Shown: positions 49,424 to 59,926, numbered from the stretch's first letter. The stretch: 64,000 nucleotides of DNA from Acetivibrio thermocellus ATCC 27405 (GCF_000015865.1 NC_009012.1:3589081-3653080); one strand, 5' to 3'. Translations and numbers: made by a program. Notes: generated by a model from the letters alone, not told the origin.

Positions 49424-50556
49424 GTGTTGGTTGGTTTTGGACCGAAGTATTGGTAATAATCCACTTTTATGTTTCCATTGTAAAATTTGCGCTTTTTATC
49501 GGCTTTTTTACCGTAAAGACGTTCAAAGTTTTCAAACGGGGTAATTATGTATTTTGACCAGGTATCATATTTGGAGAATGTTTTCCCCATATCCTTGTTT
49601 ATTGTTTCAACTTCTTGTTGTTCACCTATTCTTTCGCCATAGGGAGGATTGCATATGATTACGCCGTAATCCTCCTTTATGTTAACATTTCTGAAATCAC
49701 TGACGAAGAATTCAATACAATCATCGACTCCTGCGAGACAGGCGTTTTCTTTTGCCAGTTCAATAGCGTCGGGATTTATATCCGAACCGTAGATTTTAAG
49801 TTTAATATCGTGGTCTATTGCCCTTAAGGCCAAAGCTCTTTCCTGTTTCCATATATCCTTGCCTATAGCCGGCCATTCTTCAGAGGCGAAAGTTCTGTTA
49901 AGACCCGGAGCAATGTTGCGTCCGATGAGAGCAGCTTCAATTGGAATTGTTCCTGAACCGCAAAAGCAATCCCACAGAGGCTTTCTTTTGTTCCAATAGC
50001 TAATCAAAATCATTGCGGATGCAAGAGTTTCCTTTATGGGGGCCTCAACATTTTTGGCCCTGTAGCCTCTTTTGTGCAGTGCTGTACCGCTTGTATCAAT
50101 GGTCAAAGTTGCAATGTCCTTGTGAAGGGCCACTTGTATGGTATACTCGGGGCCGCTTTCTTCAAACCATTCCACATGATATTTGGACTTTAGCTTTTCT
50201 ACCACTGCTTTTTTCACAATTGCCTGACAATCGGAGATGCTGAAAAGTTTTGACTTTACCGATTTACCCAATACGGTGAATTTACCGTCGCTGGTTATCC
50301 ACTGATCCCAGGGGAGGGCGTAGGTTTTATCGAAAAGCTCTTCAAAAGTTAAAGCTTCAAATTCACCCATCTTAAGCAATACCCTGTCGGCGGATCTTAA
50401 CCATAAATTTGCCCGGGGAATACTTGATATATCCCCTTTAAACATTATTTTGCCGTTATCTACGGTTATATCTTTAAAACCCAGTTTTTTTACTTCATGT
50501 TTTACCACAGATTCCACACCGGCTGCCGCTGTTGCTATAAGTTCAATTTCTTTCAT
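49420..50556 (-). CDS. RlmL-type (THUMP-UPF0020) RNA methyltransferase
   Basis: A 378-residue protein with an N-terminal ferredoxin-like/THUMP region (residues ~1-160: MKEIELIATAAAGVESVVKH) and a class I methyltransferase domain with the SAM loop LWDCFCGSGTIPIEAAL, acidic ribose-binding KIYGSDINPDAI and catalytic IICNPPYGERIG (NPPY). It methylates guanine N2 in 23S rRNA (RlmL/YpsC group). The frame extends to 50715, but ATG 50556 has GGAGGAAA and matches the family start. Convergent with the small coiled-coil gene. Confidence 0.9.
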   Translation of the reverse strand: MKEIELIATAAAGVESVVKHEVKKLGFKDITVDNGKIMFKGDISSIPRANLWLRSADRVLLKMGEFEALTFEELFDKTYALPWDQWITSDGKFTVLGKSVKSKLFSISDCQAIVKKAVVEKLKSKYHVEWFEESGPEYTIQVALHKDIATLTIDTSGTALHKRGYRAKNVEAPIKETLASAMILISYWNKRKPLWDCFCGSGTIPIEAALIGRNIAPGLNRTFASEEWPAIGKDIWKQERALALRAIDHDIKLKIYGSDINPDAIELAKENACLAGVDDCIEFFVSDFRNVNIKEDYGVIICNPPYGERIGEQQEVETINKDMGKTFSKYDTWSKYIITPFENFERLYGKKADKKRKFYNGNIKVDYYQYFGPKPTNT

Positions 50557-50674
50557 ATTTCCTCCATTGATATATAAATTTACAAAAATTACAATAAATT
50601 CTATATAATAAAAAGCACAAAACAAAACCTGAACCAAGCTTAGGATTACCGATAACAAATGAAAGAATGCATAC

Positions 50675-51601
50675 TTACTTGTTAAATTTTTTGTATGAAT
50701 TTCTGGCGTTGTCAAGAATATTTACGCCTATGGAAGTTATTTTTTCCAGCATAATCTTGTCCTCAACCTTCTTTACCGCCTTTTCCATAAGACTCTGAAA
50801 GGTTTTGCCGTCATTGGGAAAGGTAACGGAGACGGCGTAGTAATAATCGTCATAATTTATATTCAGGCTTTTAAGGCCTTCTCTTACGTTGTCCTGGATT
50901 TTCTGAAGGACTTTTTGCGCACCGGCGGCGTTGGTGAAAGGCAATATGACAAGAATGTCCCTGTTGGCATTGAGAATTGCCGTGTCTGTGGAGCGCAATG
51001 AAAGCTTTACTTTTTCGATTGCCAGGTTTTGAATTTGGTCCTGAAGCTCAGAAGAAATTTGAGTGGACTGTTCCGACGGTTCTTTTTCCAGGCCGACCGG
51101 AGCCATAAGAATTACGGACAGGCTCTGGCCTGCTCTTGAAGCTACTTTAAATTCCTTGGATATGTAGTCCTCAATAGACATGGAGATAACATGGGCGCTG
51201 TCAAATTCATATCTGAAACGCTGGCATATTTTTAACACGCTTCTTACTGAATTCTCAAGGCGTTTGGTCGGGTACGGCTTTAGGATGTAATCACTTACTT
51301 TGAACTTGAGCGCCGCATGACGATAGCCCGGATTGTCGGATTTGGTGGCAATAATAACCGGCGTGTTGGCAGTCCTGGAATTGTTTCTGATTGCCGACAG
51401 AACCTCAAGACCTTCTTTTTCGACAGGGAAAGCTATATCCATAATTATCAGGGTTATGGAATCAAGGTCTTTAAAAATACTGTAAAATTTTTTCAGGTTT
51501 TCAACTTCTATAAAATCATATTCTCCGATATTGTCGAATATGATTTTGGTTTTTTCCCTCTCATATTCGAAATAATCAATAAGCAATACAGTACCGTCCA
51601 T
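50675..51601 (-). CDS. Receiver-domain protein with degenerate GGDEF-like output
   Basis: A 308-residue protein. Residues 1-125 are a receiver domain: VLLIDYFEYE replaces the usual acidic pair, the phosphoacceptor is present in LIIMDIAFP, Thr/Ala in IIATKS and Lys in ILKPYP. Residues ~140-300 follow the order of a diguanylate cyclase (LSVILMAPV; LRSTDTAILNANRDILVILP; AGAQKVLQKIQDNV), but the GGDEF signature is replaced by NANRD, so it should not make c-di-GMP. It may be a regulator with a dead, possibly nucleotide-sensing domain. The start (51601) was chosen at the receiver strand, after AAGGG 9 bases upstream. Confidence 0.7.
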   Translation of the reverse strand: MDGTVLLIDYFEYEREKTKIIFDNIGEYDFIEVENLKKFYSIFKDLDSITLIIMDIAFPVEKEGLEVLSAIRNNSRTANTPVIIATKSDNPGYRHAALKFKVSDYILKPYPTKRLENSVRSVLKICQRFRYEFDSAHVISMSIEDYISKEFKVASRAGQSLSVILMAPVGLEKEPSEQSTQISSELQDQIQNLAIEKVKLSLRSTDTAILNANRDILVILPFTNAAGAQKVLQKIQDNVREGLKSLNINYDDYYYAVSVTFPNDGKTFQSLMEKAVKKVEDKIMLEKITSIGVNILDNARNSYKKFNK

Positions 51602-51814
51602 TATCTTATACCCTTGCTTTCGTTTAGTTTTCAAATTAATTTTAACACAATTTTTCAACAAATAACAGATAGTTCAATTTATTGTTTTGACGAATTTTTG
51701 TTTTTAACGAAAAACTTGATGAATGATGTTTATTATATTTTTATTTTATATTAAAATATAATTGTAATACACTGTTTTAAAAAAACTTGCAGTACGGTAG
51801 AAAGGGTAAACAAT

Positions 51815-53086
51815 ATGCTGTTAAAGGTTAGAAAATCAAAAGCCAGTGGAAATGTGAGGATTCCAGGTTCAAAATCCCATACCATAAGGGCATTGTTTTT
51901 CGCAAGCCTTGCCGAGGGAAAATCCGAAATCCAAAGCCCTCTGATATCGGATGATGCGTTGTCGGCGGTGGAGGTTTGCAGAGCCTTGGGGGCTAAAATT
52001 GAAAAAGAGGACGATAAATATGTTGTCGAAGGATTTGGAGGAAATCCGGAAGTTCCCGAGGATGTAATAAACGTCGGCAATTCGGGTACCACACTTCGAT
52101 TTGGAATTATGACGGCTGCTTTGGGTGACGGATGTTCGGTATTTACCGGAGACCGGCAGATAAGGCAAAGACCGCTTGGACCTTTGCTTTGCGCCATAAA
52201 CAACCTTGGGGCGGAGGCTTTTTCCACCAGAAACAACGGAAGAGCGCCTGTGGTGGTGAAGGGAAAGCTTAAAGGCGGAAGGACAGAGATTGATTCGGTT
52301 ACATCCCAGTATCTTTCGTCAATACTGATTAATTCACCTCTTATTCCATTGGATACCGAGGTGATTGTTACAAGGCTCAACGAAGTTCCTTATGTGGACA
52401 TGACGTTGTGGTGGCTTGATAAACTGGGAATAAAGTATGAAAATCACGATTACAAAACTTTTTACATAAAGGGCGGCCAGCGTTACAGGCCTTTAAACGT
52501 TACGATACCAGGGGATTTTTCTTCGGCAACCTTCTTTGCCGTCCAGGCTGCAATATCGGGAGAGGAGTTCGTGCTGGACAACCTGGATATGACGGATCCC
52601 CAAGGAGACAAGATGGTGTTTTCCATACTTGAAGATATGGGAGCCAAGGTAAAAGTGGAAGGAAAGAGTGTCAGAATAAAAGGTTGTGAACTTGTGGGAA
52701 GGGAGATAGACATGAATGCGATACCTGATGCTCTTCCGGCCATGGCTGTTGCAGGATGTTTTGCAAAAGGTGAGACTAAACTTTTAAATGTGCCTCAGGC
52801 AAGGATTAAGGAAACCGACAGGATTCATGTTATGTGCGAGCAGTTAAAGAAGATGGGTGCGGATATAACGGAGCTGGAAGATGGACTTGTGATAAGGGAA
52901 AGCAGATTGAAAGGATGTAAACTGGAAGGTTACGGAGACCATCGTGTGGTTATGTCGCTCGCTATAGCAGGCTTGAATGCAGAAGGTGAGACCGTTATTG
53001 ACACTGCGGAGGCGGTCAATGTTACTTTCCCGGATTTTGTAAATTTTTTGTCCCGGTGCGGTGCGGATATATCCACTTGTGAATGA
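51815..53086 (+). CDS. aroA: 5-enolpyruvylshikimate-3-phosphate synthase
   Basis: A 423-residue EPSP synthase. Visible are RIPGSKSHTIRALFFASLAE with the active-site Lys/Ser/Arg, the NVGNSGTTLRFG loop binding phosphoenolpyruvate, TGDRQIRQRPLGPL, TSQYLSSIL, the ETDRIHVMCEQLKKMG segment and YGDHRVVMSLAIAG. It catalyses the sixth shikimate step, from shikimate-3-phosphate and PEP. It stands alone rather than in an aro operon, facing spo0A. Full length; the ATG is preceded by AGAAAGGG. Confidence 0.96.
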   Translation: MLLKVRKSKASGNVRIPGSKSHTIRALFFASLAEGKSEIQSPLISDDALSAVEVCRALGAKIEKEDDKYVVEGFGGNPEVPEDVINVGNSGTTLRFGIMTAALGDGCSVFTGDRQIRQRPLGPLLCAINNLGAEAFSTRNNGRAPVVVKGKLKGGRTEIDSVTSQYLSSILINSPLIPLDTEVIVTRLNEVPYVDMTLWWLDKLGIKYENHDYKTFYIKGGQRYRPLNVTIPGDFSSATFFAVQAAISGEEFVLDNLDMTDPQGDKMVFSILEDMGAKVKVEGKSVRIKGCELVGREIDMNAIPDALPAMAVAGCFAKGETKLLNVPQARIKETDRIHVMCEQLKKMGADITELEDGLVIRESRLKGCKLEGYGDHRVVMSLAIAGLNAEGETVIDTAEAVNVTFPDFVNFLSRCGADISTCE

Positions 53087-53233
53087 CAACTTCAAAAATA
53101 TAGTATTATTTTATAAAGTTTTATATTATAATGTAAAATAGAAGGAATTGTTTCAGCGATTAATAATAAATTATATGACACATTTTAGAACATTTTGTAT
53201 TTAGAATTATTTCATTTAAAGTGGGGTAATGGA

Positions 53234-54043
53234 ATGAAGGGAGAAATTTCAGTTTTAATTGCCGATGATAATGTTGAGTTTGCAAAACTGTTGAAGGAAT
53301 ACATGAATCAATACGAAGACATAGAAGTTTTGGAACTTGCAAAGGACGGTTTACAGGCAATAGAAATGATTATTTCCAAAAAGCCCGATGTAGTTGTGCT
53401 CGATATTATTATGCCCAACCTGGACGGTTTGGGGGTTCTGGAAAGGCTGTCAACCATGCAGCTTGAATACAGGCCCATCTTCATAATGCTTTCAGCAATC
53501 GGACAGGATGTGTTTGTGCAAAGAGCTGTTAATCTCGGTGCGGAATACTATATAATCAAGCCTTTTGATGTGGAAGTGCTGGTCACGAGAATAAGACAGC
53601 TGTACAGGGAAAAGACAACGTCCGTTTTCTCAAACAAGCCGATTATCAAGAATTCCGAGCTTTTAAGCAGCAACGTTGACAAAAACTATGATCTTGAAGT
53701 CGAAGTAACCAATTTGATGCATGAGGTGGGTATACCTCCCCATATGGCCGGTTATCAGTATCTTCGTGAGGCCGTCATACAAACAGTAAAGAATTCAAAA
53801 GTCTTTACGTCCGTCACAAAGAATTTATACCCTGCCGTTGCTGAAAAGTACAATACCACACCTCAAAAAGTTGAACGGGCGATCAGAAATGCCATAGAGA
53901 GCGCCTGGGCAAGGGGAAATCCCGATACTGTGGACGCGTTGTTTGGATACACGATTAATTACAGCAAAGGAAAACCCACCAATTCCGAGTGTATAGCAAT
54001 GATGGCTGATAAAATAAGAATAACCATGGGGCTTAGGCCTTAA
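53234..54043 (+). CDS. spo0A: Stage 0 sporulation protein A, master regulator
   Basis: A 269-residue protein. The receiver domain has the acidic pair DD at 11-12, phosphoacceptor Asp57 (VVLDIIMPNLDG) and Lys in IIKPF. The C-terminal sporulation DNA-binding domain (~150-269) has HEVGIPPHMAGYQYLREA, VTKNLYPAVAEKY and KVERAIRNAIESAWARGN. This is Spo0A, which commits cells to sporulation and represses or activates genes at 0A boxes. ATG 53234 is preceded by a GTGGGG-type site; an upstream in-frame start at 53195 is rejected. I looked for a sigma-H promoter; AGGAATT at 53142 is present but without a matching -10. A perfect terminator follows. Confidence 0.97.
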   Translation: MKGEISVLIADDNVEFAKLLKEYMNQYEDIEVLELAKDGLQAIEMIISKKPDVVVLDIIMPNLDGLGVLERLSTMQLEYRPIFIMLSAIGQDVFVQRAVNLGAEYYIIKPFDVEVLVTRIRQLYREKTTSVFSNKPIIKNSELLSSNVDKNYDLEVEVTNLMHEVGIPPHMAGYQYLREAVIQTVKNSKVFTSVTKNLYPAVAEKYNTTPQKVERAIRNAIESAWARGNPDTVDALFGYTINYSKGKPTNSECIAMMADKIRITMGLRP

Positions 54044-54058
54044 ATTGCCTGATTAATC

Positions 54059-54089
54059 TAAAAGACCTGTCGTACGACAGGTCTTTTAA
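54059..54089. terminator. Bidirectional terminator between spo0A and hup
   Basis: A perfect palindrome AAAAGACCTGTCG-TA-CGACAGGTCTTTT; T runs on both strands serve the convergent genes. Confidence 0.85.
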
Positions 54090-54102
54090 TGATATAATTT
54101 AA

Positions 54103-54377
54103 TTATTTGTTAACTATGTCCTTTAATCCTTTTCCTGCTTTAAATACAGGAGCTTTGGATGCGGGGATTGTGATTTCTTCTTTTGTTTGAGGATTTCTTC
54201 CTTTTCTTGCAGCTCTGTTCTTAACTTCGAAAGTGCCGAAACCAACGAGTACTACTTTGTCACCTTTCTTAAGTGCTTCTTCAACAGATGCGATAAAAGC
54301 GTTCAGAGCAGCTTCACTGTTTTTTTGCTCAGACCGGATTTCGAAGCAATTGAGTTTATTAATTCAGTTTTGTTCAT
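54103..54377 (-). pseudogene. hup: HU-family DNA-binding protein with a one-base frameshift in a poly-A run
   Basis: On the minus strand ATG at 54377, with AGGAGG 8-9 bases upstream, begins [19 protein letters not shown] and then hits TGA. The rest of HU is in the next frame: [55 protein letters not shown] and a proper C-terminus at 54103. The shift falls at a run of seven A (T at 54320-54326 on the + strand); eight A would restore a normal 91-residue HU. The promoter and downstream sequence look fully conserved, so this is a sequencing error, a recent mutation or a gene expressed by slippage at the A run. The ORF is otherwise typical HU. Confidence 0.88.
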
Positions 54378-54410
54378 GTACACAACCTCCTAAATTTGGA
54401 ATTCGACAAT

Positions 54411-54439
54411 ATTTTATAATGAAAATCGCGGAAAGTCAA
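54411..54439 (-). promoter_or_regulatory. hup promoter
   Basis: On the minus strand TTGACT (54439-54434), 17 bp, TAAAAT (54416-54411), about 35 bases before the ribosome site of hup. Confidence 0.8.
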
Positions 54440-54568
54440 GCAATTCCGAATAAATTAATGACATAAATCAAATTTTTTTGTAAAAAATCAATTATTAATT
54501 GCATAATTATAAATAATGGTGTATAATATATCACTAAATTTGCTGAGAACATGCCGGAAAGCTTGTAA

Positions 54569-54961
54569 TCAGATTCCGGCCTGGGGTATGACAAGAATCT
54601 CAACATTACTTAAAAGTCTCTTCAGTTCATTGTAAAAATTGTTTTCCTTGTGGTCATTAGGGGACTCTCCCATTACAATATGGGTAATTTTATTTTCCTT
54701 TGCAAAATTCACTATGGTTTGAACAATATCATCGGATTTTAACACTGAAAGGTTTGCACCGACCGATTTTGATATTTTAAACAAGTATTCTAAAGCCTCT
54801 CCCTCCTTTATGTTGTCCAGGAAGTTCCATTCATTTTTTGCAACATGTATGACAAAGAGTTCGCCCTTTAATTCGTTTCTTAATTCTGCGGCTTTTAGTA
54901 TAAGTCTTTCGCAAGTAATCTGCTGAGTTACACAAACTAAAATGTTCTGAGGTGAACTCAA
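54569..54961 (-). CDS. Universal-stress-protein-like (Usp/KdpD-type) domain protein
   Basis: A 130-residue protein of Rossmann-like alpha/beta type: ILVCVTQQITCERLI, GELFVIHVAKNEW, then NKITHIVMGESPND and the last strand VEILVIPQ. This resembles the Usp domain of KdpD more than free UspA because the ATP-binding G-2x-G-9x-GS motif is not intact. The TTG at 54961 is 8 bases after AAAGGGG and was chosen over ATG 54979, which lies before that site and has none of its own. It stands alone. Role in stress or potassium sensing is inference. Confidence 0.65.
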   Translation of the reverse strand: MSSPQNILVCVTQQITCERLILKAAELRNELKGELFVIHVAKNEWNFLDNIKEGEALEYLFKISKSVGANLSVLKSDDIVQTIVNFAKENKITHIVMGESPNDHKENNFYNELKRLLSNVEILVIPQAGI

Positions 54962-55290
54962 GATAAAAACCCCTTTCATAAGATGCTTATCGGCAAACGG
55001 ATGCAAAGAATTAAGGCTTATAACCCCTCCTATTGTCAGTAAAACATTTATATTGCAATATATGCTTAAAAATTAGCAATGCTTAATCCCCAAAAGATTT
55101 GGCAGGCAATTTTTCAATCGCCCTCTACTTTTATTATATCAGAGATATTAAAAAAAGTCCTATTTAATTATCAAAAAATGTTTGATTTATCTTTATTCCT
55201 GTTTACAGTCAAAACAGGTTTTTGTATACTAGAATTAAACTTTAAAAGTTTTAGGCGGCAAGTTTAAGAAACAAGAGGTCGGGGGATGTC

Positions 55291-56133
55291 ATGAGAACAA
55301 TTCATGTTGATAGTATTACTGAAGCTGTGGAAAAGCTTTGCATGGACTCAAATTATTATCTTAACGATGATATAATAAATGGCTTGGAAAAAGGGCTTGA
55401 AAAAGAAGAATCGGACAATGGCAAAGAGATTTTAAGCAAGATTATTGAGAATGCGCAGATAGCAAGGGAAAAGGCCGTGGCAATCTGTCAGGATACGGGA
55501 ATGGCCGTTGTTTTTATGGACATAGGCCAGGATGTACATATCACGGGAGGTAACCTCACTGATGCAATCAATGAAGGGGTTAGAAGGGGCTATGAGAAGG
55601 GCTATCTCAGAAAGTCGGTTGTAAATGACCCTATAGAAAGGATAAACACAAAGGATAATACTCCGGCGGTGATTCATTACAACATTGTTGACGGAGACAA
55701 AATAAAAATAACTGTAGCTCCTAAAGGTTTTGGAAGTGAAAATATGAGTGCCCTGAAAATGCTTACCCCTTCCCAGGGAATAGAAGGAGTTAAGAATTTT
55801 ATAATTGAGACGGTGGAAAAAGCGGGGCCGAATCCCTGTCCTCCTATTGTCGTCGGCGTAGGTATCGGAGGAACCATGGAAAAGGCGGCTTTTTTGGCCA
55901 AAAAAGCGCTTTTGAGGCCGATAGACAAAAGGAATGACATACCGTATTTAAAGGAGCTGGAAGAGGAAATGCTTGAGCGTATAAACAGGCTGGGCATAGG
56001 TCCTTCGGGACTGGGAGGAAGAATTACGGCATTAGGTGTAAATATTGAAGTTTTTCCAACCCATATTGCAGGTCTTCCGGTGGCCGTGAATATAAACTGT
56101 CATGCAACAAGACATGCAGAAATAATTATTTAA
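55291..56133 (+). CDS. Class I fumarate hydratase / tartrate dehydratase, alpha subunit
   Basis: A 280-residue catalytic subunit (TtdA-type). Three cysteines that ligate the 4Fe-4S cluster are visible in [29 protein letters not shown] and [13 protein letters not shown], with [11 protein letters not shown] in between. Together with the beta subunit starting 31 bp downstream it hydrates fumarate to malate; this split two-gene form is standard in anaerobic clostridia. The tartrate dehydratase alternative cannot be excluded from sequence. The ATG follows AGAGGTCGGGGG. Confidence 0.93.
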   Translation: MRTIHVDSITEAVEKLCMDSNYYLNDDIINGLEKGLEKEESDNGKEILSKIIENAQIAREKAVAICQDTGMAVVFMDIGQDVHITGGNLTDAINEGVRRGYEKGYLRKSVVNDPIERINTKDNTPAVIHYNIVDGDKIKITVAPKGFGSENMSALKMLTPSQGIEGVKNFIIETVEKAGPNPCPPIVVGVGIGGTMEKAAFLAKKALLRPIDKRNDIPYLKELEEEMLERINRLGIGPSGLGGRITALGVNIEVFPTHIAGLPVAVNINCHATRHAEIII

Positions 56134-56163
56134 ATGTTAGTTATTATGTGAAGGGTGGTAAAT

Positions 56164-56721
56164 ATGAAGTACATTATTGAAGCGCCTTTGACCGGGGAAA
56201 AGGCCAGAGAACTTAGGGCAGGAGATGTTGTAAGTATCAATGGAACAATATACACGGCCAGAGATGCGGCACACAAAAAAATGGTAAATCTTATACAAGA
56301 GGGTAGGCCGTTGCCTTTTGATATAAGGGACCAGATAATATATTATGTTGGGCCTTGCCCTGCAAAACCCGGTGAAGTCATTGGTTCCGCAGGTCCGACA
56401 ACCAGCAGCAGGATGGATGCTTATGCTCCTTTGCTGATAAAACTCGGACTTAAGGGAATGATAGGCAAGGGACTGAGAAGTGAAGCGGTTGTGGATGCAA
56501 TGAAAAGTTATGGTGCGGTATATTTCGGAGCAATCGGAGGCGCGGGAGCCCTGATTGCAAAGTCAATTGTTGCGGAGGAATTGATAGCTTTTCCTGAACT
56601 TGGCACAGAGGCGATAAGAAAGCTTACTGTCAAAGATTTTCCGGCAGTTGTGATAATCGACAGCTATGGAAACGATCTTTATAAAATCGGAAGAGAAAAA
56701 TACCGGATTGTTAGCCCATAA
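56164..56721 (+). CDS. Class I fumarate hydratase / tartrate dehydratase, beta subunit
   Basis: A 185-residue TtdB/FumA C-terminal type protein. Recognisable are RELRAGDVVSINGTIYTARD, YYVGPCPAKPGEVIGSAGPT and TSSRMDAYAPLLI, which form the substrate-carboxylate-binding swivelling domain, followed by MIGKGLRSE and YFGAIGGAGAL. ATG 56164 is 6 bases after AAGGGTGG; the GTG at 56155 is in that site and rejected. It completes the enzyme with the gene 31 bp upstream. Confidence 0.92.
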   Translation: MKYIIEAPLTGEKARELRAGDVVSINGTIYTARDAAHKKMVNLIQEGRPLPFDIRDQIIYYVGPCPAKPGEVIGSAGPTTSSRMDAYAPLLIKLGLKGMIGKGLRSEAVVDAMKSYGAVYFGAIGGAGALIAKSIVAEELIAFPELGTEAIRKLTVKDFPAVVIIDSYGNDLYKIGREKYRIVSP

Positions 56722-56856
56722 AAAATGTTAGCCTATAAAAATATTAAATAAAACGGGGAAAAAAACAGGGTATATTTTTATTTGACAATAGTGTATAATA
56801 AAATTTAGGTTAAATTTTTACGATGTTTAACATTTAAAAGATTTGGAGGGATGGAA

Positions 56857-57063
56857 GTGAAGATTACAAAGGATATGATTATAGCCGATGTACTGCAAAT
56901 GGACAGAGGTACTGCTCCCATATTCATCAACAACGGAATGCATTGCCTTGGATGTCCGTCTTCAATGGGAGAAAGCATTGAAGATGCCTGTGCGGTTCAC
57001 GGGATAGACGCTGATAAGCTTGTTAAAGAGCTGAACGAGTATTTTGAAAAGAAAGAAGTCTGA
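56857..57063 (+). CDS. DUF1858 small protein (hybrid-cluster-protein associated type)
   Basis: A 68-residue protein with ITKDMIIADVLQMDRGTAPIF, a HCLGCPSSMGESIEDACAVHG cysteine motif and a helical end, as in the DUF1858/TIGR03980 family that often accompanies redox enzymes. The GTG at 56857 lies 7 bases after GGAGG; the ATG at 56851 abuts that site and is less likely. It follows the fumarase genes after ~135 bp and has its own terminator, so it is probably independent. Confidence 0.82.
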   Translation: MKITKDMIIADVLQMDRGTAPIFINNGMHCLGCPSSMGESIEDACAVHGIDADKLVKELNEYFEKKEV

Positions 57064-57132
57064 AAACAAATTGGTTCTAAAGCACCATAAACCGTTGATA
57101 TCAGCGTGATACATGGATGAAAGCAATCCGGC

Positions 57133-57166
57133 AAAAAAATAAGACATTTAATGTCTTATTTTTTTG
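57133..57166 (+). terminator. Terminator after the DUF1858 gene
   Basis: AAAATAAGACATT - TA - AATGTCTTATTTT followed by TTT. Confidence 0.85.
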
Positions 57167-57317
57167 TGCCTTTTATCTTCATATAAACTTTTTGGAATTT
57201 TTACTTTGATTGTCAGCAAAAACCGAACTATTGGCCTCGAATTTTAATTAAATGTTCGACTTTTTGGTTGTTTTTATTTGGTTTAAATGATATTATATAA
57301 TTGGTGATTGTTTAAAG

Positions 57318-57346
57318 TTGTAATTGAATCATTTTGAAGTTATAAT
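57318..57346 (+). promoter_or_regulatory. purA promoter
   Basis: TTGTAA at 57318-57323, 17 bp, TATAAT at 57341-57346. Transcription would start near 57353, leaving a ~175-nt leader. Confidence 0.7.
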
Positions 57347-57369
57347 TTAAATGTTCCAAAAAATTAATG

Positions 57370-58805
<1,436 letters not shown>

Positions 58806-58937
58806 AATGAGATTTCGATGACTTTGCAGGCACTCAAAACTGCTCAGGTTCTTGAGCAGTTTTGGGTAGCCGGGAAGCTAAAGGAATTATATCCATAAAA
58901 AAATTAAAAAATTACACAAAAAATTTAAAAAAATCAG

Positions 58938-58967
58938 TTGACAGAACCCTATAACCTATTGTAATAT
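58938..58967 (+). promoter_or_regulatory. tRNA cluster promoter
   Basis: Consensus TTGACA at 58938-58943 and TAATAT at 58962-58967, spacer 18, about 55 bp before the first tRNA. Confidence 0.7.
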
Positions 58968-59022
58968 ATATAACTGTGTGATGCAGCAAATAACAGAGAT
59001 GCTGATGTTCACGCAGATTTAT

Positions 59023-59098
59023 GGGCCATTAGCTCAGTTGGCAGAGCACATGACTTTTAATCATGGTGTCCCGCGTTCGAGTCGCGGATGGCTCACCA
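59023..59098 (+). tRNA. tRNA-Lys(TTT)
   Basis: 76 nt including encoded CCA. Acceptor GGGCCAT/ATGGCTC, anticodon loop CTTTTAA with anticodon TTT, T loop GTTCGAG. First gene of the cluster. Confidence 0.93.
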
Positions 59099-59261
59099 GG
59101 TAATAAAAGGAAGCTTATGACGCAGAAGGTGTCATAAGATTCCTTTTAAAACCTCTTAAAAGGCGGAATTCGGAATAAAAAACGAAATTTTCACTTGACA
59201 TTTTGAGAGGTTCCGGCTAAAATATACTGTGTCAGCGAGGTTTTAAGTTGATTTCAGACAT

Positions 59262-59336
59262 GGCCCATTGGTCAAGCGGTTAAGACACCGCCCTTTCACG
59301 GCGGTAACAGGGGTTCGAGTCCCCTATGGGTCACCA
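59262..59336 (+). tRNA. tRNA-Glu(TTC)
   Basis: 75 nt with CCA. Acceptor GGCCCAT/ATGGGTC, anticodon loop CTTTCAC reading TTC, T loop GTTCGAG. Confidence 0.93.
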
Positions 59337-59424
59337 TTATCAGCCTGTATTTGGTGCTGGTCTGCCAGAAGCTGTTTATCGCTGGCAGACCAGTAGGCAG
59401 GTCAAAAAGAAAGGCAAACAACAT

Positions 59425-59501
59425 GGCCCGGTAGTTCAGTTGGTTAGAATGCCAGCCTGTCACGCTGGAGGTCGAGGGTTCGAGCCCCTTCCGGGTCGCC
59501 A
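59425..59501 (+). tRNA. tRNA-Asp(GTC)
   Basis: 77 nt with CCA. Acceptor GGCCCGG/CCGGGTC, anticodon loop CTGTCAC reading GTC, T loop GTTCGAG. Confidence 0.93.
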
Positions 59502-59550
59502 CTATAGATTTAAATTAAATTATAATAAATTTCTTGTAAATTTAATATAA

Positions 59551-59626
59551 GCTGGTGTAGCTCAGCAGGTAGAGCAGCTGACTTGTAATCAGCAGGTTGG
59601 GGGTTCGATTCCGTCCACCAGCTCCA
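59551..59626 (+). tRNA. tRNA-Thr(TGT)
   Basis: 76 nt with CCA. Acceptor GCTGGTG/CACCAGC, anticodon loop CTTGTAA reading TGT, T loop GTTCGAT. Confidence 0.93.
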
Positions 59627-59629
59627 TAT

Positions 59630-59714
59630 GGAGGGATTCCCGAGTGGCCAAAGGGGGCAGACTGTAAATCTGTTGGCTCAGCCTTCGATGGTTCGAATCC
59701 ATCTCCCTCCACCA
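59630..59714 (+). tRNA. tRNA-Tyr(GTA)
   Basis: 85 nt with CCA and the long variable arm of a class II tRNA. Acceptor GGAGGGA/TCCCTCC, anticodon loop CTGTAAA reading GTA. It starts 4 nt after tRNA-Thr. Confidence 0.93.
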
Positions 59715-59752
59715 GACAAAAGCGAGTATAAAATACTCGCTTTTGTGTTTTT
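59715..59752 (+). terminator. tRNA cluster terminator
   Basis: ACAAAAGCGAGTA - loop - TACTCGCTTTTGT followed by GTTTTT. Confidence 0.88.
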
Positions 59753-59785
59753 AACTGTTATTTTTTTTTATCCAAAAACAAATTC

Positions 59786-59832
59786 CCCCTGAATAAAAGC
59801 TGAGAACACTGTTCTCAGCTTTTATTCAGGGG
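59786..59832. repeat. Perfect 22-bp inverted repeat with 3-nt loop
   Basis: CCCCTGAATAAAAGCTGAGAAC - ACT - complement. It lies between the convergent tRNA cluster and glycosyltransferase. No adjoining T run exists on either strand, so it is a weak intrinsic terminator despite its stability. A 71-codon ORF starting beside it is not credible. Confidence 0.7.
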
Positions 59833-59926
59833 ATGTTTTATTGGTGGCTTATTGATTTATTGTTTTTGGTTTATTATTTTATTGTTACGAACTTTATAAA
59901 CCTTGCTTTGAGACTATCCTTTGTGA

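Noticed and set aside
53142-53200. Sigma-H promoter upstream of spo0A
   Set aside because: AGGAATT is present, but no matching GAAT -10 at the right distance.
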